Assembly (NCBI GenBank): GCA_026874595.1
Contig: CM049308.1
Span: forward strand, 46,135,327 to 46,199,326
Length of the DNA stretch: 64,000 nucleotides
Direction of reading: 5' to 3'
From: Sipunculus nudus
Lineage: Eukaryota; Annelida; Sipuncula; Golfingiida; Sipunculidae
Part shown: positions 48,168-60,003 of the stretch, piece after piece
Layout of the letters: each line of letters starts with the position of its first letter
Numbering within the stretch: the stretch's first letter is position 1
Notes under the pieces: generated by a model
Databases searched by the model: none
The model's input: only the letters and a program-made list of their open reading frames with translations
What the model was told of the DNA's origin: nothing
Program-made: the position numbers and the translations under genes

Positions 48168-49816
48168 ATGCGTATATCTATATGTGTATATAAATATATA
48201 TACTTGATTTATCACTGTGCATGTTGTATACCATGATTTTATGTCACTTATATATTATTAATTATCAATTAAAGGTTACCTCCCTAAACTCCCACAACAC
48301 TTATCAGACTGCTACTCCCTTTTTTCCTACTAGTACTGTGTAGGGAGAGAACACTCCCTGCCCGCTGTTGAAGCACTGGAAAAACCTACCTCCCCCTCCT
48401 CACTTGGGAGTTTGGGTTGGGTAGCTTGCAGCCTTTACACAGACTATGGGGCCCTGTAAAAAAACAACTCCAGATGGTGATGTACTAGGACTGTGACCAG
48501 AAAAAATTGTAGCATCCCACTCTACATGATGCTTAACCTTTGCTCTTACTGACCTCCTGTTGACCAGGGGCGAGGCATCCTGATGACTGACAGTCACCAG
48601 TTATGCCCTGACCAATCACCAGGCAGTGGGTACTTTACCCTGTCTCCCGCAGATAACATACAACTAGGCATCACTGACTGATTCGCTCTCTTTAGACCTG
48701 AGCATCAAGAAGAGTCGGTTCGTGCAGTGCACACCATCTTCGCTCGACCGGTGCAGTCCTAGGTATGTGTACTTATTATCTTAGATAACTTAGCAGTCAC
48801 CATAAAGCAGTCTTGATAATGTGTGAGTGTAGTCTCTGTATATATAACCAATACAAACTTGTTGTGGTTCTTTCAAATTTCCCTAAGTGGTATCACCCAA
48901 TACATCTACATTCCCAAATTACAGTATTTTAAGAAAATACTACAGTATAACAACAGTACAACAGCAAATCAATACAATTACACAGTATAATAAATAAAGT
49001 GTACAGTACCTGCATACCACCACTGTCACGGCGACAAAAATTCCTTAAAAATGTATAATCAAGATGAACAGTTCACATAAATCTTCCCAGAGAATAACAG
49101 TCCAGTTCAATCACAAAATCAATTTGTTGTACTCCAAAAGTGAAGTTCTGATAGTGATCCCAAAGGCAAACCGAAGACTAATTAAAATCCGTTACAAATT
49201 CAAAGAAGTTCTGTAACTGCTGCAGTTATCGGAAAGGCCCACAACTGACTCGCACTCTTCCGTGTACGCTGGAACATTTCTCTTTCAGGCTTCAAAATAG
49301 GTCTGATAGGATGAAAAAAGGTTGCGCCGGCTGAAAATGGCATACGGACCCTATGCATGGAGTCCCATTGGGTCCGCTTCTGCTGCTTATGAGGAATGCA
49401 TATTTCTATTTCTTTCTTTAGAAACAGTTTCCTTGCAACGTACATTTAATTAATCTTTCATGTTTTCCTCATATCAATCTATTCTTTATACGTCCAACGA
49501 TAGAATCCATGCTGTCAAATATCATCGAAAACCTGAATGCTCCTGCGTCTCATTCCGGTTCGCAATGTAAACATCATCACTGACCAGGTCTTCAAGGTAA
49601 ACAAGTACTGGGGTATGAATTTCTTGCCATGAGCAGAGCGCCACAAAATAAATGTAAACAACATTTGTACATGTCTTATTGAGACAGACACCAATTGAAA
49701 ACCTATATTTTCTTTTAACTTTTAGAATAAAAAAAAGAGCCAACATTACATATCTCCTTTATATATCTCCCCAACCCCGGTGAAAAGCCCGGTATAATGG
49801 GTTTATCATGCAGCTA

Positions 49817-49873
<57 letters not shown>

Positions 49874-51269
49874 AATTAATGGTATAGCCGTGTTAGTCTG
49901 TAGTCCAAGTATAGGTAGATAGAAAGAGTGACGCCTTTCAGATAGACTTATAACACGTTTAAGTAAATAAACAAGTTGGTCTAAAAGGCGTCGATCTTAT
50001 ATATATAATATATAAATATATTAACATGGCGAAAAGCAGGATAAGACAAACCATGAATTAAGTAATTGTTAACAATATAGAAGACTATGAACAACACATG
50101 CTTCGAGTCACTTGTAGGACTGATACAATAAAATGCAATTTTGTCCTGTAAATATATAGTAAAAGTTAAAAGAAAATGTTTAACTATGTGTTCATTGTAA
50201 GAGTTTAAAATGCAATCAAAAGGTGACCGTTGCAACATAAAAGGGCATAACTTTAAAATACATCAACATGAACAAATTGCATTAATAAAAGTATATATTA
50301 CTGTACATTACAATGTTTTTTTTAGCAATGACGAAGAGGAAGAAAATGAGCCATGGTTTGTGAAGAAAGGACCAATATTGACAAAGTTATGATCGAAATA
50401 AGATTTTGACGTGTTTGATGACCTATACCTTAAAATTCGACCTATTAAAAATACACATACAGCTTCATGAAATCGTCCCGATATACGATATTGGTTAATA
50501 CATAGTAATACCTGCAAAACTTTGGCATGTAGAATGCTAAATATAAGACAAAAGAACAATTAGCCAGAAGGCGAAATTGAGGACAACTGTGGCTGTAGAA
50601 TGCTAATTGATCGCTAATTGAGATGATCGTAAACATTATTTGATATTTGTGATCAAAACATACACGGTTTTAATATATCTGAAAACAAAATAAGTAATAT
50701 GTTTTAGGGAGACAAGCCCTATGTATACATATAATTCAGAATAATCTTTAAAAACCTGCAAATAATAATAAGATCATACATTCTTCTCATGTTTAACAAA
50801 CGATTCATGTTTATCTCATCAGGAAGACCTAAAAAGTGTTACGTATAAAATGCGATCTCTCGAAACGAAAATACTCACATTCAAAGAAATAATGATATTC
50901 ATCTCCAATGACATCCAGACTACATATCTCGCATTATCTTTCATCATAAAAATCCCTGGGAGACGTCCTGTCGTCACTGTTAAATGGTTGTTTCCAGCTC
51001 TAAATTCGCACACTAATTGACAGAATCCAGTCGGCAAAATAGTTAAGTGTGGTTAAAAAATATTTCTTTTAAAAATATGTATGCTCTACCTATTTGTGCC
51101 TCTGAGACAAGTTTATGCCATCTTTGTTGATACTGGTCGTGGAGTTTTAGTCGAAAACACAGGTATATACCACCTAGGGTTCATAACTTGCTGGCAAGAC
51201 CATATGTTAAATAACCCCATAAATGCGGGGAACTGTCGGTTTTTCAGACTAATCTATGGGATTCTTTGC

Positions 51270-52520
51270 TACCATTGCGCATGGTCCAGCACAACGCGGC
51301 ACATCTTGCTACTTTTATGTGCTGAACGGCTATTCAGCGAAAAGTGCGCGGTAGCAAATAGCTGTCGCACAGTAGCATATGCTACCCTTGCGCATAGCTT
51401 GCCACATCGCGCAATTAGCTGCCACTGGACTTGCTACCATAAGACAGAGACCGGCTCATACGCATAAAGTGCGCGGTAGCAAATCATAACTGCGCGGTAG
51501 CAAATGGCTGTCTTTGCTACCCATGTGGCCTATGCACAGACCGCCTCATATGTGCAAAGTACGCGGTAGCAAATCAGACCTGCGCGCTAGCAGGTGGCTG
51601 TCATTGCTATCATGGCGGCTATGGTCGCAAAATCTGCTTCTATTGACGTAGTACAAGTCTTTGCTGCCAGAGGTCGCTCGGACAGGACCACTCAAAGCGA
51701 CATGCGCGGTAGCAATTAATTGTCGCAAAGTAGCAAACAGATCTGCTCAGTAGCAAAGGCCATGGGTCATATAAAGCTGCAATCGTAATGCGCAATGTGC
51801 GCGGCAAACAGACCTGCGCGGTAGCAAGTTGCTGTCAGCTCCTATGCATGGGGACTATGTCTTTGCGATCGCAAAATCTGCTACTGTTAACGTAGTGCAA
51901 GTCTTTGCTGTCAGAGGTCGCTCGGACACGACAACTCAAAGCAATATGCGCGGTAGCAATTAACTGTTGCAAAGAGCAAACAGATCTGCGCGGTAGCAAA
52001 TGCTACGGGTCATATTCAGCTGCGATCGCAATGCGCAATGAGCGCGGTCGCCAGTTGCTGTTACCTGCTACCTTGGGGACTATGAATTTGCATTCGCAAA
52101 ATCTGCTATTGTTGACGTAGTGCAATTCTTTGCTGCCAGAGGTCGCTCGATAAGACCTCACAGACCAATATGCGCCGTAGCAATTAACTGTCGCAAAGCA
52201 GCAAACAGTCTAGATTTGCGCGGTAGCAAGTGCCATGGACCATATTATGCTGCGATTGCAATGCGCAATGTGCGCGGTAGCAAATCAGATCTTCGCGGTA
52301 TCGAGAACCCCGTGGAGGCTATCTATTGCGATCGAAACTTTTACTGGTATCGTTTCAGTGCAAGTCTCTGTAGCCATAGGTCGCCCGGATAGGCCTGCGA
52401 CAAACTTTGCATTAGGCGTGTAAGGAATTAGTAGTCGAAGAGTAACACATTGACCTGCGCAGTAGCAGGTGTAATGGGCCATATTAACTAACGACAGCAA
52501 AGCGCGGTAGCAAAACACAC
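51270..52520. repeat. ~235-bp tandem repeat, second copy
   Basis: Same array as 3880-5160 with scattered substitutions and small indels (for example a GGGGACTAT insertion near 51851 relative to 4460). No coding function. Confidence 0.8.
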
Positions 52521-53262
52521 CTGCGAGATAGCAAGTGCTTGTGACTTACTAATCATAGCCATAATTCTGGAATAATATATGCTTCATTTCATTCAGGTTT
52601 TTTTTTCAAATAATCACTAATGATATATTAACATTTAATTTAAAAACACTTGTTCCAAACCTTTGTCGCCCTTCTCTTACAAAATCTGCATGGTTTGAAC
52701 ATATTTATATAAACAGGATTACAAAGTAGCCATTGGCTAATAGACAGGCTATCCTGTAAACATTTAAAACACATGTTAACAATGACGGTAACAACATATA
52801 TACATTTAAGCATAAGTTGACATTTAAGCATAAGGTGATATATAAGCACGTAATTCAATATATACAACATAATATAGGCGACAAATAATCTTACAGAATG
52901 ACCTAACATAAACAGACGTGAAAACAATATATGCAGTATAACCGTTAACTATATACTGCATTAGTAGCGGGTTCATATGGAGCCCCTAAAGTGACAAACG
53001 TAATATTTTTTTCTGGGTAAATATCGCGTTCCCTCGCGACCATTTTGTAAAATGTGAGAAGTATTTGGAAATCTCTCCTCAAGGAGAGTTGAGGCCAATG
53101 CAGCTCATCGTACATTTTGTTTGAGCTTGTTGTGATAAAAACGCCGGTGCTGATACTTTCTGGATGCTTTCTAATTTTTTACTTTGTTTCGCTGTGCAGC
53201 TGTTAAATACTTGTGACCTGTATTCTAAAACCGGAAGAACCATTGATTTGTACACCCGTAAG

Positions 53263-54107
53263 CAGGGGCGTAGCTAGGATTGAGGGAGGGAAGGGGGCCA
53301 TGATCAATGGCGGATCCCGAAATTCGAAAACGGGGGGTGGGGGGGGGGGGTAGGGGCGCTAATATGCATGTAATGGTACTATGAAAACTGTTATATATAC
53401 AAGTATATATATGTATATGTATATGTAAAATATATTTTTTTGTTTATTTTCAATTATGAACCATCCTTTCATTATGGTTAGTTACAGGTACATGGGGAGG
53501 GTATGTGAAGGGGTATCCCCCTCCCATATTGGGAAATTTTTTAATATACAATGTTAAAAGGACATTTTGAAGCAATTTTTAAAATGTCTTTGCGTTATGT
53601 AGTCAAACTGTAGAGAAGTTCAATATTTATTATTTATATTTCTTCAAAATTAGGATATAATATTTCAGTCGTTTTCAAACAAGTCAATGGCACAAAGGCG
53701 CAATAACTGATAAGTTGAAATCTTATGGTAAACTTTGCATTTTACCGGGTTCCGTGGTCTCGACAGCACACAGGACTCCTCAGAGCACAGATCGCGAGGT
53801 CGAGTACCGGTATCACCAGAGGAGCCGTAAGATTGTTCCCGGTCGACCCCAACCAGGGCCTGGTGCTCGATCGATCTGCAGTTGTTCTGCAGCTGTTCAT
53901 AAATATCCTAATACTCAACTAACAAATTTGTAAGAAATAAACTGCAGATAACTTAAATAAAGTCTAATTCCGTATTAATAATACGAAATATGAAAAACGA
54001 AAATTAATCACGAAAATAGGGAATTAGATAAAATGAGAGATATTGCAGCTCAACGGGGGCAGCGCGCCGAAGGCGCCCCCTCTGGATCCTCGATTGATAG
54101 CAAAGGC

Positions 54108-54172
<65 letters not shown>

Positions 54173-54279
54173 TATTAGATTAAGTGAAATTCAGAAAAGG
54201 ACGGCGAGTACTGGATGCGACCGGGGGTGGCATGGCCCCCTGCGCCCCCACCCCCCCCCCCCCCTTGGCTACGCCCCTG
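53263..54279. mobile_element. Terminal-inverted-repeat transposon, second copy
   Basis: Same element as 5859-6906, with CAGGGGCGTAGC and GCTACGCCCCTG ends and CGTAAG on both sides (53257-53262 and 54280-54285). It is about 1017 bp; the internal ATT repeat is shorter and the (AT)n tract longer than in copy 1. Confidence 0.8.
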
Positions 54280-54519
54280 CGTAAGTATTTTCATAGACAT
54301 CTTGAAAATAATATATAATAAAATGGTAATTTTTTTTGGAAGCTGTAAGACATAAATTATTTATATGTTCGGATCATGACAAGTTTTTAGAAAGTCTCCC
54401 CGACGTGTTTTTCGCTGGTAAGTCGGTCAGTTTGACGTCATCAAAATGCAGCAGTGGATGAGTATTGTACGATCTTTTACTTGAAAAAACATATAACTTT
54501 AGTTTTTGTTAAACCATTT

Positions 54520-55420
54520 ACTGGAGTTTTTCATGTCCCAAGGCTTAGGGTCACCCGTATCCAGGATATACCATATATCAATAGTGACAGACACTTACTG
54601 GAGTTTACACTAACTGGTATTTTTCAGGTCTTGGATATATCATATATTTATAGTGACAAATACTTACTGCAGTATTTCATGTCCAAAGGGTTAAGGTAAC
54701 TTGTATTATGGATATAGCATATATCGATAGTGACAACACTTACCGGAGTATTTCATGTCCTAAGGGTTAGGGTAACCCGTTTCCCAGATATAGCATATAT
54801 TAATAGTTACCATCACTTACCTCTAGTCTTTCATGCTCGAACGGTAAAGGTAGCCCGTATCCCGGATAAAGCATATGTTTAAAGTGACTAACACTTACTG
54901 GAGTATTTCATGCTCGAAGAGTAAAGGTAACCCGTATCCTGGATATAGCATATATTAATAATAGTAAACACTTACTGAAGAATTTCATGTCTAAGTGTTA
55001 AGGTATTCGTATACCGAACATAGCAAATACTAATAGTGACAAACACTTACAGATGTATTTCATGCGCGATGTATTTCATGCCCGAGGGGATACAGTAACC
55101 CGTATCCTCGATATAGCATATAGTAATAGTGACAAACATTTACTGAAGTATTTCATGTCGGAAGGCTTAGGGTCGTCCGTATCCAGGATATACCATATAT
55201 TAATAGTGAAAACTATTATTGGAGTATTTCATGCCCGAAGGGTTACGGTAACCCGTGTCCCGGATATACAATATATTAATATTGACAAATATTTATTGGA
55301 GTATTTCATGTCAGAAGGTTTAGGGAACTCGTTTCCGTGATATACCATATATTAATAGTGACAAATATTTATTGGAGTATTTCATGTCAGAAGGTTTAGG
55401 GAACTCGTATCCGTGATACC
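54520..55420. repeat. 76-bp minisatellite, short allele-like copy
   Basis: About 12 diverged units matching 7140-7990 in order, then only about two core-type units before the end of the duplication. The ORFs 54454-54699 and 55053-55340 are repeat translations. Confidence 0.9.
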
Positions 55421-55835
55421 CCATTTAATACATCTAGTCATCTATTACCTAAGTATGCCGCTTTCTTTGCTCTTAATTATTTTTTTTATCAGTGTTAAAC
55501 ATTGAAACATTAACTGTAACTGTTTAAAATTGGAAAATACAAAAGTAATCAATGTAATCATATCTTATTGTCATGATTATGATTACATTTGGAGAGTAAT
55601 TGATTACAATTACAATAACTTTCTTTTTAAAATGAATATAATTGATTACAATTACGATTACTTTAAAAAATGTAATTTGTTACAATTACTGATTACGATT
55701 ATCCAATGTCTGCCTCTCACCCATATCTATACACATGTAATGCTTGATAAAGATCTGTGACATATTTTTTTTAGTTATCTAGCTCTCAAGTTTTTTCTTC
55801 ACCGGTGGAAATTAATTGTTTGAATAATAAACATA
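55421..55835. repeat. AT-rich interval dense in GATTACA/TGTAATC
   Basis: From about 55540 to 55705 the heptamer-like GATTACA and its complement occur many times in alternating orientation. Such sequence is common in internal parts of non-autonomous DNA transposons. No TIRs or target-site duplication were identified. Confidence 0.4.
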
Positions 55836-55839
55836 CTTA

Positions 55840-56350
55840 TTAAGGGTCCCATAATAAAGGGCTCATGTGCGTCTGTATCTAAGGGGCTTTATTATACTCT
55901 GGCATTGTCCAATAATTAGTGACTTAATCTTTTAACTAATAAGATTGTCATACTTAATAATCAACATACTTAGGGTCCAAGAATTAAGGGCTTTTGTATG
56001 TCTGCATGTATAAAAGAGGCTTTATTATACCATGGTATTGTCTAATAATTAGGGGCTTAATCTAATGACAAGTAGGACTATCATACATACTTAGGGTCCA
56101 AGAATTAAGGGATTTTGTATGTCTGCATGTTTAAAGGGGCTTTATTATACTGTGGTATTGTCTAATAATTATGGGCTGAATCTAATAACAAGTAGGACCA
56201 TCAAACTGGATAATCAACATACACGGGGTCCAAGAATTAAGGGCCTTTGTGCATTTGTATCTAAAGGGCTTTATTATACCCTGGCACTGTCCAATAATTA
56301 GGGGCTTAATCTAATATAAAGTAAGACAATCATACTGAATGATCAACATA
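55840..56350. repeat. ~121-132-bp tandem repeat, four units
   Basis: The landmark AGGGTCCAAGAATTAAGGG (or variant) occurs at about 55842, 55972, 56093 and 56224. Each unit continues with GGCTTTATTATAC and GTCTAATAATTAGGGGCTTAATCT-type sequence. Units are roughly 80-90% alike by eye. Confidence 0.8.
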
Positions 56351-56404
56351 ATATTACATTGGCGGCGAAACTAAATTTTCATTGGGGGGGGGCCCAATAG
56401 TAGA

Positions 56405-56466
<62 letters not shown>

Positions 56467-57219
56467 CACACATATTTATACATATATATATTAGTTGTAT
56501 ATATATATATTTATACATATATATATATATATTAATATAAATATCTATATTAATACATAGGTACATAGGGGTAATATGAGCATACGGGATATATGAGCAC
56601 CCCGGGATAAAAAATTTTGAAAGCGTCAACGTGCTGCCCTCTGTTGTTTTTGTGTGGCAAACGCCCAGACAAGGTCGATGGAAGCAAAGGCCGAGGCGCT
56701 TTAAGACTTGCTAATGAAATTTCCATTGAAACAAATTTAAGCCCATTTTGTTAAATTGTTGATTTATATTGAAAGCTTCAATTTGCACATAAGATGCATT
56801 ACAACTGAAATATACAATATTAACCCTTATTGCTTGTTTTAAAGGGTAATAGTGGAGGTATATATTGTAACATGATTTAACTTTCACATAAATGTGAAAC
56901 GTGTCGCTTTGGGGAACATGAGCATACATGCCATGGGGTAATATGAGCATATGACTTAGTGGGTGCCCATATTTCCCTTGCAACAGGAAAAAGCAGGAAA
57001 AGGTAATTTACATGCAAACAAAGGGTAGGAAACTGTTAAATTAGGTTGAATACTTATGCTTAAGATAAATATTTAAGTTCAGATATACATAAGGCATCGT
57101 TTATTTCACAGTCGCTTAAATTATTAATTTAAGGGAGTTTAAAAAACGATAAAGCTCAGGAGAAATAGAATGTCTGTTAGAGACACAATCTGTGGTGAAT
57201 TATAACCTCTATTTTGTGG

Positions 57220-57269
<50 letters not shown>

Positions 57270-58333
57270 CCTTAAGTGCAGAGTTCCGTCCATTTCATGT
57301 CACCTGTCACACATCAGGATTCTTGTAGTGACTGAGTGGGTATGAAATATGTTTATAGGGGGCGGTGGAAATAAAGGTAAGGTCCCTGGTACTTTAATGA
57401 GGGATTGTGTGTGACCAGCTAAAACAGTAACTGTATCTGGAAAAGACGTATGTTAAATGTCAAAACAAGTGGCCCATGGGATATGACGCTCAGCTGATAT
57501 GACATACAGTTGATCGACGCCTGCATTAATTACTGATGTTATGATCTGGTTAAAATGATTTGATAAAGACCATGAACATATGGGTAGAATGACTTCTATA
57601 GTAATCAGAATCATAATTTTTGTCCATCGTCCTCGATAAATAGGTGACAGTGACCTTAGTTAGGGTTTCCAAGAAGATTTTAATAGGACCTCCATAGATG
57701 TCAAATTTAAAAAATAAAGGTGCAAGGGTAAAGTAATGTGCCTTGCCAGACTGTCTTGATGCTTAAAATCATGTTTTCGACCGGTAATTCGAAAATACAT
57801 AGGTCAATGTGACTTAATTTCATTTTCCAAAGTAGATTTGCTTAGTACTTCCCTGGATGCACAGTTAAAAGTTTCTAGGTCTTACGGTTACGGATCACGG
57901 TTATTTACACACAGGTCGTCATTTCAAGATAAGATTCAAATGGAAAATCAGTTCTTTCAAATACATCAGCATATTATAAATATTGATATATTGTCATATA
58001 ATTCTATATAGCACCGGTACACCAGATGTCTGAAATGCACTGAACCCACTTCGTACTCTACCTGTGGAAAGGGAATCCTCAGAAAATGCACGTATACTTT
58101 CATCTGTATAAAAGATTTGAGAAATAAATACTACATATATAAGTTTATGTAGGCCTAAATGTGCGTTAGTTATATTTCTTATACGTTCCTTTTTTTTGGG
58201 TGCATTTTATTTTTACGAAGTGCATATATATACCTCATCAATGGCGTAAATTTTTCTCCAAGAGTTGGTAGGGGGGGCACTATATGGGCAACCTTTTATT
58301 GTTTGTGTGACACATTGACAACATATTACAACA

Positions 58334-58389
<56 letters not shown>

Positions 58390-58394
58390 ATTAT
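56351..58394. other. Interval without a gene; microsatellites
   Basis: (AT)n tracts at about 56407-56456 and 57224-57256, and (AC)n-(AT)n at 58341-58389. The remainder is AT-rich with no domain-bearing ORF and no recognised repeat. Confidence 0.6.
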
Positions 58395-58421
58395 ACAAAA
58401 TGAAGACGAGTCAAGTATTTT

Positions 58422-58486
58422 CAGACATTTTATTACTACGTAGTTTCGTGCAAGATGTTGTTGCACTCGTCAGGTAATGCTGTCTG
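58422..58486 (-). ncRNA. Hammerhead ribozyme of a Penelope-like element
   Basis: The minus strand contains all core elements of a hammerhead: CUGACGA (58473-58467), stem II GUGCAA/UUGCAC (58466-58461 with 58453-58448) around a 7-nt loop, then GAA (58447-58445), a minimal stem III (AC-UAC-GU, 58444-58438), H17 = A at 58437, and stem I AUUAC/GUAAU plus CAGACA/UGUCUG closing at 58486/58422. Predicted self-cleavage is between 58437 and 58436. Very short stem III is characteristic of the ribozymes in Penelope-like elements, which often act as dimers. Its place just downstream of a GIY-YIG fragment fits. Confidence 0.82.
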
Positions 58487-58847
58487 GCTGAAATGGAATA
58501 GATCATACTGGTATATATGTGTTACATAGACTTACATAGATATGCGACCTTGAATGTATATATGTTACTTGCCTGCTGTGTCACTTGTAACCAAGACTGT
58601 TAAGTGTAAATGTGCGCACTGGGGCAAAGATATACCAGGGTCAGATAATGAGAGTCGGGATACAGGAGGACTGGGGTCAAAGGTCGCTCTGTGAGGGGGG
58701 CTGTAGTGAGAGCAGTTAGTGACAGTGCTTAAAGACGGCTATATGTGTATAAACATGGGGCTCTACATGTGTTTTCTTGTGGCTGTTATGAAAGAAAGAA
58801 GGAGAGAGAGAGAGAGAGAGAAATGGGAGTATCCTATAAACTTAAAT

Positions 58848-59178
58848 CTATGTTATGAAATTCTTAAGGAGGAATTTGTTCGCATGTCTACAGGCGGTGA
58901 CAAGTTCGTTCCGTTTATTCAGGGTGGCCAAATGGGGGTTCCAAATGATATAGTATTTTTTCCATAAGCATAGGTTACATCTGTTGGTAGCGCTGTTATA
59001 AGCCTTTGCCTGTTTCAGTATTTTCCATGTGATACTGTAGTCTACACCTTTGTCTTTCAACTGCCATATATATTTGCTAAGTTCTGTGTTAAATTTCTTA
59101 GATTTGTTCATGAAGGATGATTTGTGATTTGCATAGCGTGACTTGAATGAATTTTCTGTTAATCCTAAGTAGTTATAT
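58848..59178 (-). pseudogene. GIY-YIG endonuclease end of a Penelope-like element
   Basis: It encodes YLGLTENSFKSRYANHKSSF (59163-59104 region), then TELSKYIWQLKDKG, the RCNLCL Cys pair and a C-terminal LNKRNELVTACRHANKFLL stretch. This succession is the typical end of Penelope-like element proteins, where a GIY-YIG endonuclease follows the RT. The ATG at 59111 is internal; the frame continues upstream to about 59178, with a TAA in it. Normal stop at 58848. Confidence 0.85.
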
Positions 59179-59783
59179 TATAGTTGAATGAGGAGCAAAA
59201 AAATGCAGGGAAACCGACCAAGGTCAAGGGCAAGGTCACAGAGTACGAACAGGTGGTAAGTCACCAGAGGGTATATAGAGGGAGCCTGCCCAAGGTCAAG
59301 GTCGGGGGTCATAGGGTACGAACAGGTGGTGAGTCACGAGGGGGTTATAAAGAGAGAGCCCGCCCAAGGTCAAGGCCGTGCCCTAGATGGGATTGCATCA
59401 CGCAGTGTGGTCCGTATATGGGTCACACTGTCCAAGCAGGCCCTGAGGTGTGTGTGTGTGTGTGTCGAGGGTGATGTGCGTGTGTGGAAGGTGGAATTAA
59501 AATGATGGGTAGAGTTAGAAAAGCATGGGATCATGAAAAGGCTTGCTTACCTAGTGACAGAGATATGTGTTAATGATTCCAGATGGCAAAGCTATTAAGG
59601 TCAGACACTGTCTATGTAAGCAAAGTCGATATATGGGTCGGGGTGAGAAACTGGGACGGCATTGCTGATGGAGATTCAAGCGGGATGCTTGGGTGAGTGG
59701 TAAACTCATTAACTCCCAGCGATTTGTTTTTGTGGCTTGGAGTCCAAAGTCCAAAGTCAGGACCGGTTGTGTGTAGTAAATAA

Positions 59784-59839
<56 letters not shown>

Positions 59840-60003
59840 CAGTATTTAGCTGAGGGAAGCTTCATGGTGGCATCCGTGTGTGAACCGAGTAATGGACTTA
59901 CCTTTACCACTATTGGTGATCGTGACATGCATCTGGTCATTTCTGCTACCGTGACGTTGGTTGTGTGAATTGCTTGAGCATACGATCAACGTAAAATAAC
60001 AAT
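59179..60003. other. Leader region of the virus-like cluster, no ORF
   Basis: Between the Penelope remnant and the first cluster gene. It holds the 72-74-bp promoter-like repeats (59218-59366), a (GT)n tract (59448-59464), a possible 5' splice site (GGGTGAGTGG near 59690) and an (AT)n tract at about 59788-59834. That tract ends in TATAAAACAC, which could serve as a TATA box for the gene at 60004, with a TTCATGG near 59861 at about +30. No coding sequence is accepted. Confidence 0.5.
59218..59366 (+). promoter_or_regulatory. Tandem 72-74-bp promoter-like repeats
   Basis: Two units (59218-59289, 59290-59363) and the start of a third. Each unit has CCAAGGTCAAG (AAGGTCA, a nuclear-receptor half-site), GTACGAACAGGTGGT, then TAAGTCACC or TGAGTCACG (the latter containing the AP-1 site TGAGTCA), and ends in a TATA element (TATATAG 59272-59278; TATAAAG 59346-59352). 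The TATA elements are 74 bp apart. Repeated enhancer-TATA units on the same strand as the downstream genes suggest a viral-type control region. Confidence 0.5.

Larger units (their letters stand above)
47637..55420. repeat. Segmental duplication, copy 2
   Basis: Near-identical to 1-~7990. It starts within the env tail of element D (the limit is the window edge in copy 1). It lacks 266 bp relative to 2940-3205 and ends inside the minisatellite near 55420, where sequence turns unique (CCCCATTTAATACATC). The tract after env (47936-51270) has no gene. It includes (AT)n at 48067-48101 and 49826-49870, and the LTR-like fragment at 48900-49290. Confidence 0.93.
58395..59178 (-). mobile_element. Penelope-like element, 3' remnant
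   Basis: On the minus strand it holds the end of a GIY-YIG endonuclease ORF followed by ~360 bp of 3' sequence and a hammerhead ribozyme motif, ending at an (AT)n tract. RT is absent, so the copy is 5'-truncated, which is usual for Penelope-like elements. Confidence 0.8.
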
